From positions 1-16,817 of the forward strand of contig DSBO01000093.1 of the NCBI GenBank assembly GCA_011046015.1: a stretch of DNA of 16,817 bases, written 5' to 3'. The position numbers and the translations under genes were made by a program. This document shows, piece after piece, positions 7,213 through 14,515 of the stretch (positions are counted from its first letter, which is position 1; each line of letters begins with the position of its first letter). Under the pieces are notes generated by a model, which saw only the letters and a list, made by a program, of their open reading frames with translations, ran no database searches and was not told the DNA's origin. Source of the stretch: Thioalkalivibrio sp. GTDB lineage: Bacteria; Pseudomonadota; Gammaproteobacteria; SpSt-1174.

Positions 7213-8640
7213 ATGAACGACGTCAAGACGCAGGGCCTGTCGTTTCGCCAGAGCGTCAATCACATGGTGGACCGCGCCCTGACGGCGCTGGGCATTGAAC
7301 CGGGCCTGGCGCGGGCCATGAAGACCTGCAACTCCGTCCTGCAGGTCTCGTTCCCGGTGCGCATCCGCGGCAAGATCGAGGTATTCAAGGGCTGGCGCGC
7401 CGTGCACAGCATCCACCGTCTGCCGGCCAAGGGCGGCATCCGCTACGACCTGAAGGTGTGCCAGGACGAGGTCGAGGCGCTGGCCTCCCTCATGACCTAC
7501 AAGTGCGCCATCGTCGACGTGCCTTTCGGTGGTTCCAAGGGCGGCCTGCACATCGACCCGCGTCAGTACGACCGCGACGAGCTGGAGCTCATCACCCGCC
7601 GCTTCGCCCGCGAACTCGCGCGCCGCGGCTTCCTCAGCCCGGCCACCAATGTGCCGGCGCCGGATGTCGGCACCGGGCAACGCGAGATGGCCTGGATCCT
7701 CGATACCTACAAGACCCTGTATCCCGAGGACATCAACTACATCGCCTGCGTGACCGGCAAGCCGGTGGCGCACGGCGGCATCCGTGGTCGCGTCGAGGCC
7801 ACCGGGCGCGGCGTGCAGCTTGGCCTGCGCGAGTTCTTCCGCCACATGGAGGACGTGAAGGCCGCCGGGCTCGAGGGCGGGCTCGCCGACAAGCGAATCG
7901 TGGTGCAGGGGCTGGGCAACGTCGGCTACCACGCCGCCAAGTTCCTGCAGGAACAGGACGGGGCAAAGATCGTTGCCATCATCGAGCGTGACGGCGCGCT
8001 CATCGACGACAACGGCCTGGCGGTGGAGCAGGTGCGCCAGTACATGAACGAGACGGGCGGCATCAAGGGCTTTCCCGGTGCAAGCTACGTCGAAGACGGG
8101 GCCGCGGTGCTGGAGAAGGAATGCGACATCCTGCTGCCGGCGGCACTGGAGGGCGTGATCCATACCGGCAATGCCGCGCGCATCCAGGCGAAGATCGTCG
8201 CCGAGGCCGCCAACGGCCCGGTCACCTTCGAGGCCGATGAGATCCTGCGTTCGCGCGGCATCGTCATTATTCCCGATGCCTATCTCAACGCCGGGGGCGT
8301 GGTGGTCTCCTACTTCGAATGGATCCGCAACATCCATCACATGCGCTTCGGCCGCATGGAACGGCGCTTCGACGAGGTGCGCGGCCAGCACATCGTCTCC
8401 GCCCTGGAGATGATGACCGGCGAGAAGGCGCCGGACTGGATGCACACCGAGCTGGTGCGTGGCGCGGACGAGAGTGACCTGGTGTACTCGGGACTCGACG
8501 ACACCATGCGCCTGGCCTTCCAGGACATCTGCGCCGTGCGCGACATGGCCGAGGGTCGTCACGACTACCGGACCGCCGCCTACATGGTGGCCGTGCAGAA
8601 GATCGCGCGCTCCTACGCGGACCTTGGGGTCTCGGTCTAG
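7213..8640 (+). CDS. Glutamate dehydrogenase (Glu/Leu/Phe/Val dehydrogenase family)
   Basis: Catalyses reversible oxidative deamination of glutamate to 2-oxoglutarate and ammonia. The 475 residues show the N-terminal substrate domain with LPAKGGIRY (Lys73), TYK (Lys97) and PFGGSKGG (Lys109), matching the substrate-binding and catalytic lysines of hexameric GDHs. The catalytic Asp is Asp151 in VPAPDVGTG. The Rossmann domain has GLGNVG at 233-238. An acidic residue in VAIIERDG after the second strand hints at NAD(H) preference, but this is weak evidence. Within the family, Glu versus branched-chain amino acid specificity is inferred from length and overall likeness. The start is well supported by AAGGGAG (7200-7206), seven bases upstream of ATG. 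It stands alone, with a likely terminator before it and a 95-base gap after it. Confidence 0.92.
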   Translation: MNDVKTQGLSFRQSVNHMVDRALTALGIEPGLARAMKTCNSVLQVSFPVRIRGKIEVFKGWRAVHSIHRLPAKGGIRYDLKVCQDEVEALASLMTYKCAIVDVPFGGSKGGLHIDPRQYDRDELELITRRFARELARRGFLSPATNVPAPDVGTGQREMAWILDTYKTLYPEDINYIACVTGKPVAHGGIRGRVEATGRGVQLGLREFFRHMEDVKAAGLEGGLADKRIVVQGLGNVGYHAAKFLQEQDGAKIVAIIERDGALIDDNGLAVEQVRQYMNETGGIKGFPGASYVEDGAAVLEKECDILLPAALEGVIHTGNAARIQAKIVAEAANGPVTFEADEILRSRGIVIIPDAYLNAGGVVVSYFEWIRNIHHMRFGRMERRFDEVRGQHIVSALEMMTGEKAPDWMHTELVRGADESDLVYSGLDDTMRLAFQDICAVRDMAEGRHDYRTAAYMVAVQKIARSYADLGVSV

Positions 8641-8673
8641 AAACCGGCGGGGTATGCATGATCTGCCGCGGTG

Positions 8674-8701
8674 TTTATCACAGCGAGAAATCAGGTAGAG
8701 T
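8674..8701 (+). promoter_or_regulatory. Weak candidate promoter for the mtnBDC operon
   Basis: TTTATC (8674-8679) and TAGAGT (8696-8701) are separated by 16 bases in the gap between the dehydrogenase and mtnB. Both are imperfect sigma-70 hexamers. I see no SAM riboswitch-like structure in the 95-base leader. Confidence 0.25.
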
Positions 8702-8735
8702 ATCGCCCCATCGCCACCCGTCCCCCGGAGTCGTC

Positions 8736-9350
8736 ATGCACAAGACCATGGAACGCCTGAGCAACGAGCTGATCGATGCGGGTCGCTTCTTTGCGGCGCG
8801 GGGCTGGGTGCCGGCGACGTCGGGAAATTTCTCGGCGCGGGTGGATGAAACGCGCATGGCGATCTCGGTGTCGGGCCGGCACAAGGGCGAGCTGCGCCCC
8901 GAGGACATCATGCTGGCGGATCTGGATGGCAACTCGCTGGAGCCGGGCAAGCGCTCCTCGGCGGAGACCGGGCTGCACAGCCAGCTTTATCGCCGCGATC
9001 CGGCCATCGGCGCGGTGCTGCACGTGCACTCGGCGAACGCCACCGTGCTCTCGCGCCTGCATCGCGACCACCTGGAGCTGCGCGACTACGAGGTGCTCAA
9101 GGCCTTTCCCGAGGTCGATACCCACAGCGCCTGCGTGCGCGTGCCGATCTTCGAGAACGACCAGGACATCGCGCGCCTGGCCGGGAAGGTCGAGGCCTAC
9201 ATGCAGGCGAATGAACCGATGTCCGGTTATCTGATCGAAGGTCATGGGTTCTATACCTGGGGTGCCACGCTGGCCGATGCGCGCCGGCATGTGGAGGCCT
9301 TCGAGTTCCTATTCGAATGTGAAGTGCTGTCACGGAGACTGGGTCTATGA
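8736..9350 (+). CDS. mtnB: Methylthioribulose-1-phosphate dehydratase
   Basis: Dehydrates 5-methylthioribulose-1-phosphate to the diketone 2,3-diketo-5-methylthiopentyl-1-phosphate in the methionine salvage pathway. A 204-residue member of the class II aldolase/adducin fold. Zinc ligands are His96 and His98 (LHVHSAN) and His170 (IEGHGFYTWG). Glu77 in SSAETGLHSQLY is at the usual catalytic acid/base position, and PATSGNFSAR (26-35) is the phosphate-binding loop. The frame is open further upstream, but ATG 8736 is preferred because CCGGAG ends five bases before it and family members begin close to this residue. Its stop overlaps the mtnD start by four bases (ATGA). Confidence 0.95.
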   Translation: MHKTMERLSNELIDAGRFFAARGWVPATSGNFSARVDETRMAISVSGRHKGELRPEDIMLADLDGNSLEPGKRSSAETGLHSQLYRRDPAIGAVLHVHSANATVLSRLHRDHLELRDYEVLKAFPEVDTHSACVRVPIFENDQDIARLAGKVEAYMQANEPMSGYLIEGHGFYTWGATLADARRHVEAFEFLFECEVLSRRLGL

Positions 9351-9889
9351 GCGAGTTGACCATCTATTCCCGGCCGGACGACCCCGCGCCGCAGGTATTC
9401 ACGGATTTCGAGATCATCCGCGAGCGGCTGGACGCGATTGGCGTGAGCTTCGAGCGCTGGGAGGCTAGCCGGCCGCTGAGCGCCGATGCGGACCAGGACG
9501 AGGTGCTGGCGGCCTACCGCGAGGACGTCGAGCGCCTGACGCAGCAGTACGGGTTCAAATCGGTAGACGTGGTGGCATTGACGCCGGACCACCCGAAGCG
9601 GGAGGAGCTGCGCCAGATGTTCCTGTCCGAGCATACCCATGACGACTTCGAGGTGCGTTTCTTCGTCGACGGCAGCGGTATGTTCTACCTGCACCCGGAT
9701 GAGGCCGTGTACATGCTGCGCTGCGACAAGGGCGATCTCATCAGCGTGCCGGCGGGCACCCGCCACTGGTTCGACATGGGTCCGGCGCCGTGCTTCAAGG
9801 CCATTCGCCTGTTCACCACCCCCGACGGCTGGCAGGCGAAGTTCACCGGCGATGGCATCGCCGACGACTACCCGCGCTTCGGCGAATAG
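9347..9889 (+). CDS. mtnD: Acireductone dioxygenase
   Basis: Oxidises 1,2-dihydroxy-5-methylthiopentene-3-one with O2. With Fe it gives 4-methylthio-2-oxobutanoate (the methionine precursor) and formate; with Ni it follows an off-pathway reaction that releases CO. The 180-residue cupin shows metal ligands His96, His98 and Glu102 in EHTHDDFEVRFF, and His140 in VPAGTRHWFD. These are the same residue numbers as in the Klebsiella enzyme. The start is fixed by the ATGA overlap with mtnB. The gene lies between mtnB and mtnC, the enzymes acting just before it. Confidence 0.97.
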   Translation: MSELTIYSRPDDPAPQVFTDFEIIRERLDAIGVSFERWEASRPLSADADQDEVLAAYREDVERLTQQYGFKSVDVVALTPDHPKREELRQMFLSEHTHDDFEVRFFVDGSGMFYLHPDEAVYMLRCDKGDLISVPAGTRHWFDMGPAPCFKAIRLFTTPDGWQAKFTGDGIADDYPRFGE

Positions 9890-9902
9890 GTCCGGGCTGC
9901 CC

Positions 9903-10586
9903 GTGATTCGCGCCATCCTCACCGACATCGAGGGCACCACCTCGAGCCTGTCCTTCGTCAAGGATGTGCTGTTTCCCTATGCGGCCGAGAAGCTGCCGGC
10001 CTTCGTGCGTGCGCACGGGCAGGAGCCCGCGGTGCGCGAGCAGCTCGATGCCGTGCGGGCGGAGATCGGCGGCGATGCGGATGACGAGGTGGTGATCGGG
10101 CGGTTGCTGCGCTGGATTGCCGAGGATCAGAAGGTCACACCGCTTAAGGCCCTGCAGGGGATGATCTGGGAGGCGGGATACCGGCAGGGCGACTTTACCG
10201 GCCATGTCTATGACGATGCGGCGCACTGGCTGAAGACGTGGCACGAGGCCGGGATTCGACTTTACGTGTATTCATCGGGCTCGGTGGCGGCGCAGAAATT
10301 GCTCTTCGCCCACACGGGATTCGGCGACCTCACGCCGCTCTTCTCCGGCTACTTCGATACCCGCATCGGCCACAAGCGCGAGGCGGCGTCCTATGCCCGG
10401 ATTGGCGACGAGATCGGGCTAGAGGCCGGCACGATCCTGTTTCTCTCCGACATCCGCGAGGAGCTGGACGCCGCGGCCAGTGTCGGAATGAAGACCGTCT
10501 GCCTCGCCCGGGATGACATGCCCGCCGCCGACGTCGGCCACCCGGTGGTGACCCAGTTCGGGCAGATCGACCTCGAGACCATCTAG
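9903..10586 (+). CDS. mtnC: Enolase-phosphatase E1 (acireductone synthase)
   Basis: A bifunctional HAD-family enzyme that enolises and then dephosphorylates the diketone phosphate made by MtnB, giving the acireductone used by MtnD. HAD motif I is DIEGTTSS with Asp8 and Glu10. Motif II is the SSGS stretch, motif III the Lys in GHKREAASY, and motif IV FLSDIREELDAA. The frame is open far upstream, over mtnD, but homologs begin with MIRAI-type sequence. I therefore choose GTG 9903 (VIRAILTDIEGT), giving 227 residues, close to the usual 229. No clear Shine-Dalgarno sequence is seen; it starts 13 bases after the mtnD stop and probably relies on coupling. Confidence 0.95.
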   Translation: MIRAILTDIEGTTSSLSFVKDVLFPYAAEKLPAFVRAHGQEPAVREQLDAVRAEIGGDADDEVVIGRLLRWIAEDQKVTPLKALQGMIWEAGYRQGDFTGHVYDDAAHWLKTWHEAGIRLYVYSSGSVAAQKLLFAHTGFGDLTPLFSGYFDTRIGHKREAASYARIGDEIGLEAGTILFLSDIREELDAAASVGMKTVCLARDDMPAADVGHPVVTQFGQIDLETI

Positions 10587-10605
10587 CCGGACACCCGCCC
10601 GGCGC

Positions 10606-11169
10606 CTATTTCTCCTCCGACTTGCCATCCTTGCGGTGCCTCGCCAGCTCGCGCAGCATCGCCTCCTGTTCGTTGAACGAGGGGATGTGCTGCTTCTGGC
10701 CGAACTCCGAGAGGGCCTCGAAGTCCACCGGCTGATGGCCAGCGCGCTCCTGCTCTTTCTCCTTGAGATAGCCCTCGAGATCCGTCTCGTCCGTGTAGCG
10801 GCCCTGGAAGTTCTTCGGCGGGCGGGCGTCGGGCTGCATGAACTGCGCCATGCGCAGTTCCTTGTTGAAGCGCACGATGTAGCGGTCCATCCAGAACAGG
10901 TCAAAGACCAGGAAGGCCAGTGCGAGGCCGGCCGGGATCAGGGCCGCCCAGGCGGTGCCGAACAGCCACAGCCCGACCGTGGCGGCCGTGAGCGCGAGGT
11001 AGGCGCCCCCCGCCAGTGGCGTGCCCAGGTAGAACCGGTGTGCCCCCAGCGGAAACAGGGCTGCCAGGGGGTAGGCGACGCGGTGGCGGCGCATCTGGCT
11101 GGTGATGCGGGCGTTGACCGTTTGCAGGCCGGCGCCGCCGAGATCCAGTTTCTTCCACGCCTGGCTCAT
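10606..11169 (-). CDS. TM2-domain membrane protein with charged C-terminal tail
   Basis: A 187-residue protein. Residues about 30-100 carry a TM2-type module: a basic lead (MRRHRVAYP), the hallmark GAHRFYLG (42-49) between hydrophobic segments, and hydrophobic stretches at about 32-42, 51-72 and 74-94. The C-terminal 90 residues are hydrophilic and charged (KEKEQERAGHQ, HRKDGKSEEK), probably cytoplasmic and partly helical. Function is unknown for bacterial TM2 proteins. The start has GAGG nine bases upstream. It is divergent from the LysR gene, sharing the dyad-containing region, and its stop is 19 bases from the mtnC stop on the opposite strand. Confidence 0.82.
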   Translation of the reverse strand: MSQAWKKLDLGGAGLQTVNARITSQMRRHRVAYPLAALFPLGAHRFYLGTPLAGGAYLALTAATVGLWLFGTAWAALIPAGLALAFLVFDLFWMDRYIVRFNKELRMAQFMQPDARPPKNFQGRYTDETDLEGYLKEKEQERAGHQPVDFEALSEFGQKQHIPSFNEQEAMLRELARHRKDGKSEEK

Positions 11170-11198
11170 GGCGATATCCTCTTCATCGATTTTGGTCT

Positions 11199-11220
11199 AT
11201 AAAACACGCTTATGTTTTAT
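11199..11220. promoter_or_regulatory. Dyad operator candidate between the TM2 and LysR genes
   Basis: A perfect inverted repeat: ATAAAACA (11199-11206), a six-base spacer, then TGTTTTAT (11213-11220). Overlapping it is ATAA-N7-TTAT (11199-11213), which fits the T-N11-A pattern of LysR-type regulator boxes. It lies in an AT-rich island 30 bases upstream of the TM2 gene and about 135 bases upstream of the LysR gene. It could serve autoregulation by the adjacent LysR protein and control of the divergent gene; this is inference. Confidence 0.6.
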
Positions 11221-11274
11221 CGCCTGCCCGCGGCGTGCGTAATGTCAGTCGAAATAGTCACTTAAGCGGCGTGG

Positions 11275-11303
11275 TTTTACGCGCCCGGGCAAGCTGCTAC
11301 CAT
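11275..11303 (+). promoter_or_regulatory. Weak candidate promoter for the LysR-led gene run
   Basis: TTTTAC (11275-11280) and TACCAT (11298-11303) with 17 bases between them, 50 bases upstream of the LysR start. The match to sigma-70 consensus is modest. Confidence 0.3.
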
Positions 11304-11353
11304 CGCTCATTAACTCAGCTTATTGAATGGCTGTAACGACAGGGTAGATGCCC

Positions 11354-12301
11354 ATGGCCGACCGCCGACTGCAGGTCTTTTACACCGTAGCCCGACTGCT
11401 GAGCTTCACCAAGGCCGCGGATGCCTTGCACATGACGCAGCCGGCCGTGACCTTTCAGGTGCGCCAGCTCGAGGATCACTTCAACACCCGGCTGTTCGAT
11501 CGCACGCACAACCGGGTGTCGCTCACCGAGGCGGGGAAACGGGTATTCGGCTACGCCGAGCGCATCTTCGAATTGTACGCGGAAATGGAGAACGCCGTCC
11601 GCGAGATGACGGGCGATGTACGCGGGGCGCTCACCATGGGGGCCAGCACCACCATCGCCGAGTACATGCTGCCTTCGCTGCTCGGTGATTTCAAATCCAA
11701 GTACCCGGATGTCAACATCCGCCTCAAGGTGTCGAACACCGAGGGCATCGTCTCCATGGTCGAGAACAACGTCATCGACCTGGGCGTGGTCGAGGCACCG
11801 GTCACCAACAAGAACCTGCTGGTGGAGGTCTGCCGTGTCGACCAGCTGGTGGTGATCGTGCCTACGGGTCACGAACTGGCCGGCTATCCGGCGGTCACCA
11901 TGGCGGAACTCGCGCGCTACCCGTTCATCTGTCGCGAGGAAGGGTCGGGTACGCGCGAGGTGATCATGGAGTACATGGGCGCCCAGGGGCTGGACAAAAA
12001 CGATCTCAGCGTCTGCCTGGAGCTCGGCAGCTCCGAGGCGATCAAGGGCGCGGTGGAGGCGGGCATGGGCGTGTCCATCCTCTCCAGTGCCACGATCGAA
12101 AAGGAACTCCAGCTGGGCACGCTTCGCGCGGTGCCGCTGGACCCGCCGCTGGAACGGCCGTTTTCCTTCGTGCGCCAGCGGCAGAAGTTCCGCCTGCGGG
12201 CGATGGAGGAGCTGCTCGACTTCGCGCGCTCCTACTGCGACATCCAGCGTCAGGAAATCAGCACCCCGGCCGCCGCCGAGGCGCAAACCACGCATTCGTG
12301 A
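11354..12301 (+). CDS. LysR-type transcriptional regulator (CysL/CbbR-like)
   Basis: A LysR-family activator/repressor with an N-terminal winged helix-turn-helix (about 3-63; SFTKAADALHMTQPAVTFQVR is the recognition region) and a periplasmic-binding-protein-like effector domain (about 90-295). The latter begins with the common GALTMGASTTIAEYMLP pattern seen in CysL/CbbR-type members. An in-frame ATG lies at 11348, but AGGG (11341-11344) would be only three bases from it. ATG 11354 has nine-base spacing and is preferred, giving 315 residues. The next gene begins 14 bases after its stop, so this regulator heads the run rather than being divergent from its targets. A dyad of LysR-box type lies upstream. 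The effector is unknown. Confidence 0.92.
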   Translation: MADRRLQVFYTVARLLSFTKAADALHMTQPAVTFQVRQLEDHFNTRLFDRTHNRVSLTEAGKRVFGYAERIFELYAEMENAVREMTGDVRGALTMGASTTIAEYMLPSLLGDFKSKYPDVNIRLKVSNTEGIVSMVENNVIDLGVVEAPVTNKNLLVEVCRVDQLVVIVPTGHELAGYPAVTMAELARYPFICREEGSGTREVIMEYMGAQGLDKNDLSVCLELGSSEAIKGAVEAGMGVSILSSATIEKELQLGTLRAVPLDPPLERPFSFVRQRQKFRLRAMEELLDFARSYCDIQRQEISTPAAAEAQTTHS

Positions 12302-12314
12302 TACAGGATTACTC

Positions 12315-13052
12315 ATGAAAAACTATCTCGTCATCCAGCACACCTATTCGGAGTTTCTCGGTCTGATCGAGAGCCAGCTCGAGAAACGCGACATTGGCTT
12401 CAGCTACTATCGGCCCTTCACCGGGCAGGATCTGCCGGGTAACGTCGGTCAGTTCGACGGCGTTTTTTTCCTCGCCGGCGCCTGGCCGACCACCGACGAG
12501 GAGCACAACCCGGCGGTGGACGGTGAGATCAACCTGATCCAGATCTTCCAGAAGGCCGGGCGCCCTGTCATCGGGATCGGCATGGGTGGCCTGCTGGTGG
12601 CCCAGGCGGCCGGCGGCACGCCGAAGTCCGAGCCCGCGCACATGGCGAAGTTTGTCACGGCGCGCAAGACTGCGGCCGGCGCAGGTGACGAACTGGCCGA
12701 GGCCATGGACGGGCGCCGGGTGCTGGTGATGTACAACGGGTCGGTGGAACTGCCCGAGGGCGTGGATCCGGTCCTCGTGGACGAGGACGGCAACTGGCTT
12801 GCGATCCATCCCGAGCCGCACACTTATGGCCTGTTGTTCCGCCCGGAAATGAAGCCGGGTATGCTCGAGGACATCATCATGGAAGACGGCCACAACCCGC
12901 CGGACAACATTGGTGAACTCCTGGGCGAGGCCCGCATGGAATGGGGCAACATGCAGGAGACGACCGACCTGGCGGTGGTTGCCCTGGTCAAGGAATGCGA
13001 CCTGATGCAGGAACGGCAAAAGATGCCCGTGTTCAGTCTCAAGGTGGAATGA
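12315..13052 (+). CDS. Class I glutamine amidotransferase-like protein lacking the catalytic Cys and His
   Basis: A 245-residue protein with the GATase-1 fold by pattern. The nucleophile-elbow region reads PVIGIGMGGLLVAQAAGG (84-101), where active members have the form GICLGHQLLAQALGG. The Cys is Gly89 and the following His is Gly92. The usual FHPE catalytic motif is FRPE (175-178), with Arg176 replacing His while Glu178 remains. The SHGD substrate motif before ELPEG is replaced by MYNGSV (139-144). Glutamine hydrolysis by the usual triad is therefore not expected; a binding, scaffold or regulatory role is an inference. The start ATG 12315 has AGGA six bases upstream. The gene sits 13 bases after the LysR gene and abuts the next small gene without a gap. 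The frame is intact and codon use looks like that of its neighbours, so it is not a decaying pseudogene. Confidence 0.85.
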   Translation: MKNYLVIQHTYSEFLGLIESQLEKRDIGFSYYRPFTGQDLPGNVGQFDGVFFLAGAWPTTDEEHNPAVDGEINLIQIFQKAGRPVIGIGMGGLLVAQAAGGTPKSEPAHMAKFVTARKTAAGAGDELAEAMDGRRVLVMYNGSVELPEGVDPVLVDEDGNWLAIHPEPHTYGLLFRPEMKPGMLEDIIMEDGHNPPDNIGELLGEARMEWGNMQETTDLAVVALVKECDLMQERQKMPVFSLKVE

Positions 13053-13430
13053 ATGATCCCGATGCCCGCTAGTTCAGGCGCGGACAAGAAACCCGAGAAG
13101 CGCCTGGTCAAACTGTTCAAGGCGTTGCCCGAGGCCGAGCGGCAGACCTTGCTGCAGTTCGCCGAGTTTCTGGTCGAGCGCAGCGAGGGTGCGAGCCTGG
13201 AGCTGCCCGAGCCCAAGCCGATGCCGCGCCCGGAGAACGAGAGCGTGATCAAGGCCATGCGCCGCCTGTCGGCCACCTATCACATGCTCGACAAGAGCAA
13301 GATGCTCAATGAGACCTCCTCGCTGATGGCCGAGCACGTGATGCAGGGCCGGCCCGCGATCGAGGTCATCGACGAGCTCGAGCTGGTGTTCGAGCGCCAC
13401 TACCGACGTATCATCGACGACAGCGAATGA
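13053..13430 (+). CDS. Conserved-looking small helical protein of unknown function
   Basis: A 125-residue soluble protein with no signal peptide or membrane segment. The N-terminal part (about 12-43; LVKLFKALPEAERQTLLQFAEFL) looks like the helix-LPxE-helix-FxxFL hairpin of DUF2281 and related antitoxin-like proteins. A Pro-rich acidic linker follows (about 50-62; ELPEPKPMPRPE). The C-terminal half is helical and charged (SVIKAMRRLSATYHMLDKSK, then an ELELVFERHYRR helix). I do not recognise a named family for the whole protein. ATG 13053 begins directly after the stop of the amidotransferase-like gene, with AAGGTGG just upstream; Met4 is an alternative start. Its stop overlaps the transporter start by four bases (ATGA), so expression is tightly coupled on both sides. 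Confidence 0.82.
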   Translation: MIPMPASSGADKKPEKRLVKLFKALPEAERQTLLQFAEFLVERSEGASLELPEPKPMPRPENESVIKAMRRLSATYHMLDKSKMLNETSSLMAEHVMQGRPAIEVIDELELVFERHYRRIIDDSE

Positions 13431-14515
13431 TCGAGGTCCTGCAGGAATGGTACCGGCGGTTCTTCCCCGAGCCGCAGGTCCTGAGTTTCGCGTTGCTGCT
13501 GGTCGCGGGCTTCGTGCTCGTGATCTATTTCGGCAAGGTGCTCGCGCCGTTGCTGGCCGCCGTTATCATTGCCTACATCCTCGATGGCGCCGTCGCCTGG
13601 CTCATGCGCCTGCGTCTGCCCCGCCTGCTCGCGAGCGTGATCGTCTTTGGTGTCTGGCTCGCCCTGATGCTGATCGCGCTGGTCACCCTGGGGCCGCTGC
13701 TCTCGCAGCAGGTCACGCAGTTCTTCGGCGAACTGCCAAAGATGCTCTCGCAGGGGCATGCCGCGCTCCTGCACCTGCCCGAGCAATATCCCAACCTGAT
13801 CTCGGTGCAGCAGGTCAACAACATCCTCGCCGTCATCCAGGCCGAACTCACGGCCTTCGGCCAGCAGGTGCTGCGGTTCTCGCTGGCCTCGGTCACGGGG
13901 CTGATCACGCTGATGGTCTACTTCGTGCTCGTGCCGCTGATGGTGTTCTTCTTTCTCAAGGACAAGGAGGTCATCGTCGCCTGGATGTCGGGCCTTCTTC
14001 CTGCGGAGCGACAGCTCGCGCGAGATGTCTGGCACGAGGTCAACGTCAAGATCGCGAGCTACATCCGCGGCAAGTTCTGGGAGATCCTCATCGTCTGGGT
14101 GGTCACCTACGTGACCTTCAAGCTGCTGGGGCTGAACTACGCCATGCTGCTGTCTTTCCTGGTCGGCATCTCGGTGATCGTACCCTACGTCGGCGCCGCC
14201 GTGGTCACCGTGCCCGTGGCCTTCATTGCCTACTTCCAGTGGGGTTTGGGCTCCGAGTTCGTCTACGTGCTGGTCGCCTACGGCATCATCCAGTTCCTTG
14301 ACGGTAACCTGCTCGTCCCCCTGCTGTTCTCCGAGGTGGTCAACCTGCACCCGGTCGCCATCATCGCCGCCGTGCTCATCTTCGGCGGGCTGTGGGGGCT
14401 GTGGGGCGTCTTCTTCGCCATTCCGCTGGCGACGCTCGTCAATGCCATCATCAAGTCCTGGCCTACCGCGGCCCGCCGCGCCCGCGTGGAGGCAGCGCAA
14501 GCGCGTCAGGACTGA
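13427..14515 (+). CDS. AI-2E/PerM family transporter (UPF0118)
   Basis: A 362-residue polytopic inner-membrane protein. Hydrophobic segments lie at about 18-35, 38-58, 66-95, 155-180, 215-240, 242-275, 285-305 and 308-345, with a hydrophilic stretch at about 96-150 between the third and fourth. The C-terminal pattern (FLDGNLLVPLLFSEVVNLHP, then GLWGLWGVFFAIPLA) is typical of the family. Members include the autoinducer-2 exporter TqsA, PerM, and sodium/proton antiporter-like proteins, so the substrate cannot be assigned. It is the last gene of the LysR-led run, overlapping the preceding small gene. No terminator is obvious after it. Confidence 0.93.
   Translation: MIEVLQEWYRRFFPEPQVLSFALLLVAGFVLVIYFGKVLAPLLAAVIIAYILDGAVAWLMRLRLPRLLASVIVFGVWLALMLIALVTLGPLLSQQVTQFFGELPKMLSQGHAALLHLPEQYPNLISVQQVNNILAVIQAELTAFGQQVLRFSLASVTGLITLMVYFVLVPLMVFFFLKDKEVIVAWMSGLLPAERQLARDVWHEVNVKIASYIRGKFWEILIVWVVTYVTFKLLGLNYAMLLSFLVGISVIVPYVGAAVVTVPVAFIAYFQWGLGSEFVYVLVAYGIIQFLDGNLLVPLLFSEVVNLHPVAIIAAVLIFGGLWGLWGVFFAIPLATLVNAIIKSWPTAARRARVEAAQARQD

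Noticed and set aside
7192..8562. Minus-strand 456-codon frame opposite glutamate dehydrogenase
   Set aside because: Shadow frame; the plus-strand gene has all catalytic motifs and a ribosome binding site.
8641..8735. SAM-responsive riboswitch ahead of the methionine salvage genes
   Set aside because: The 95-base leader is short and I see no conserved SAM-riboswitch core or terminator hairpin.
10586..10603. Possible terminator hairpin between mtnC and the TM2 gene (GCCGG and CCGGC arms)
   Set aside because: Only a five-base stem with an eight-base loop and no T-run; too weak to call.
12315..13052. Calling the amidotransferase-like gene a pseudogene because catalytic residues are missing
   Set aside because: The frame is intact, the ribosome binding site is good and it is tightly packed with neighbours, so an expressed pseudoenzyme is more likely than decay.
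13053..13430. Toxin-antitoxin pair involving the small protein
   Set aside because: No small toxin-like gene is adjacent; the neighbours are a 245-residue amidotransferase-like protein and a membrane transporter.
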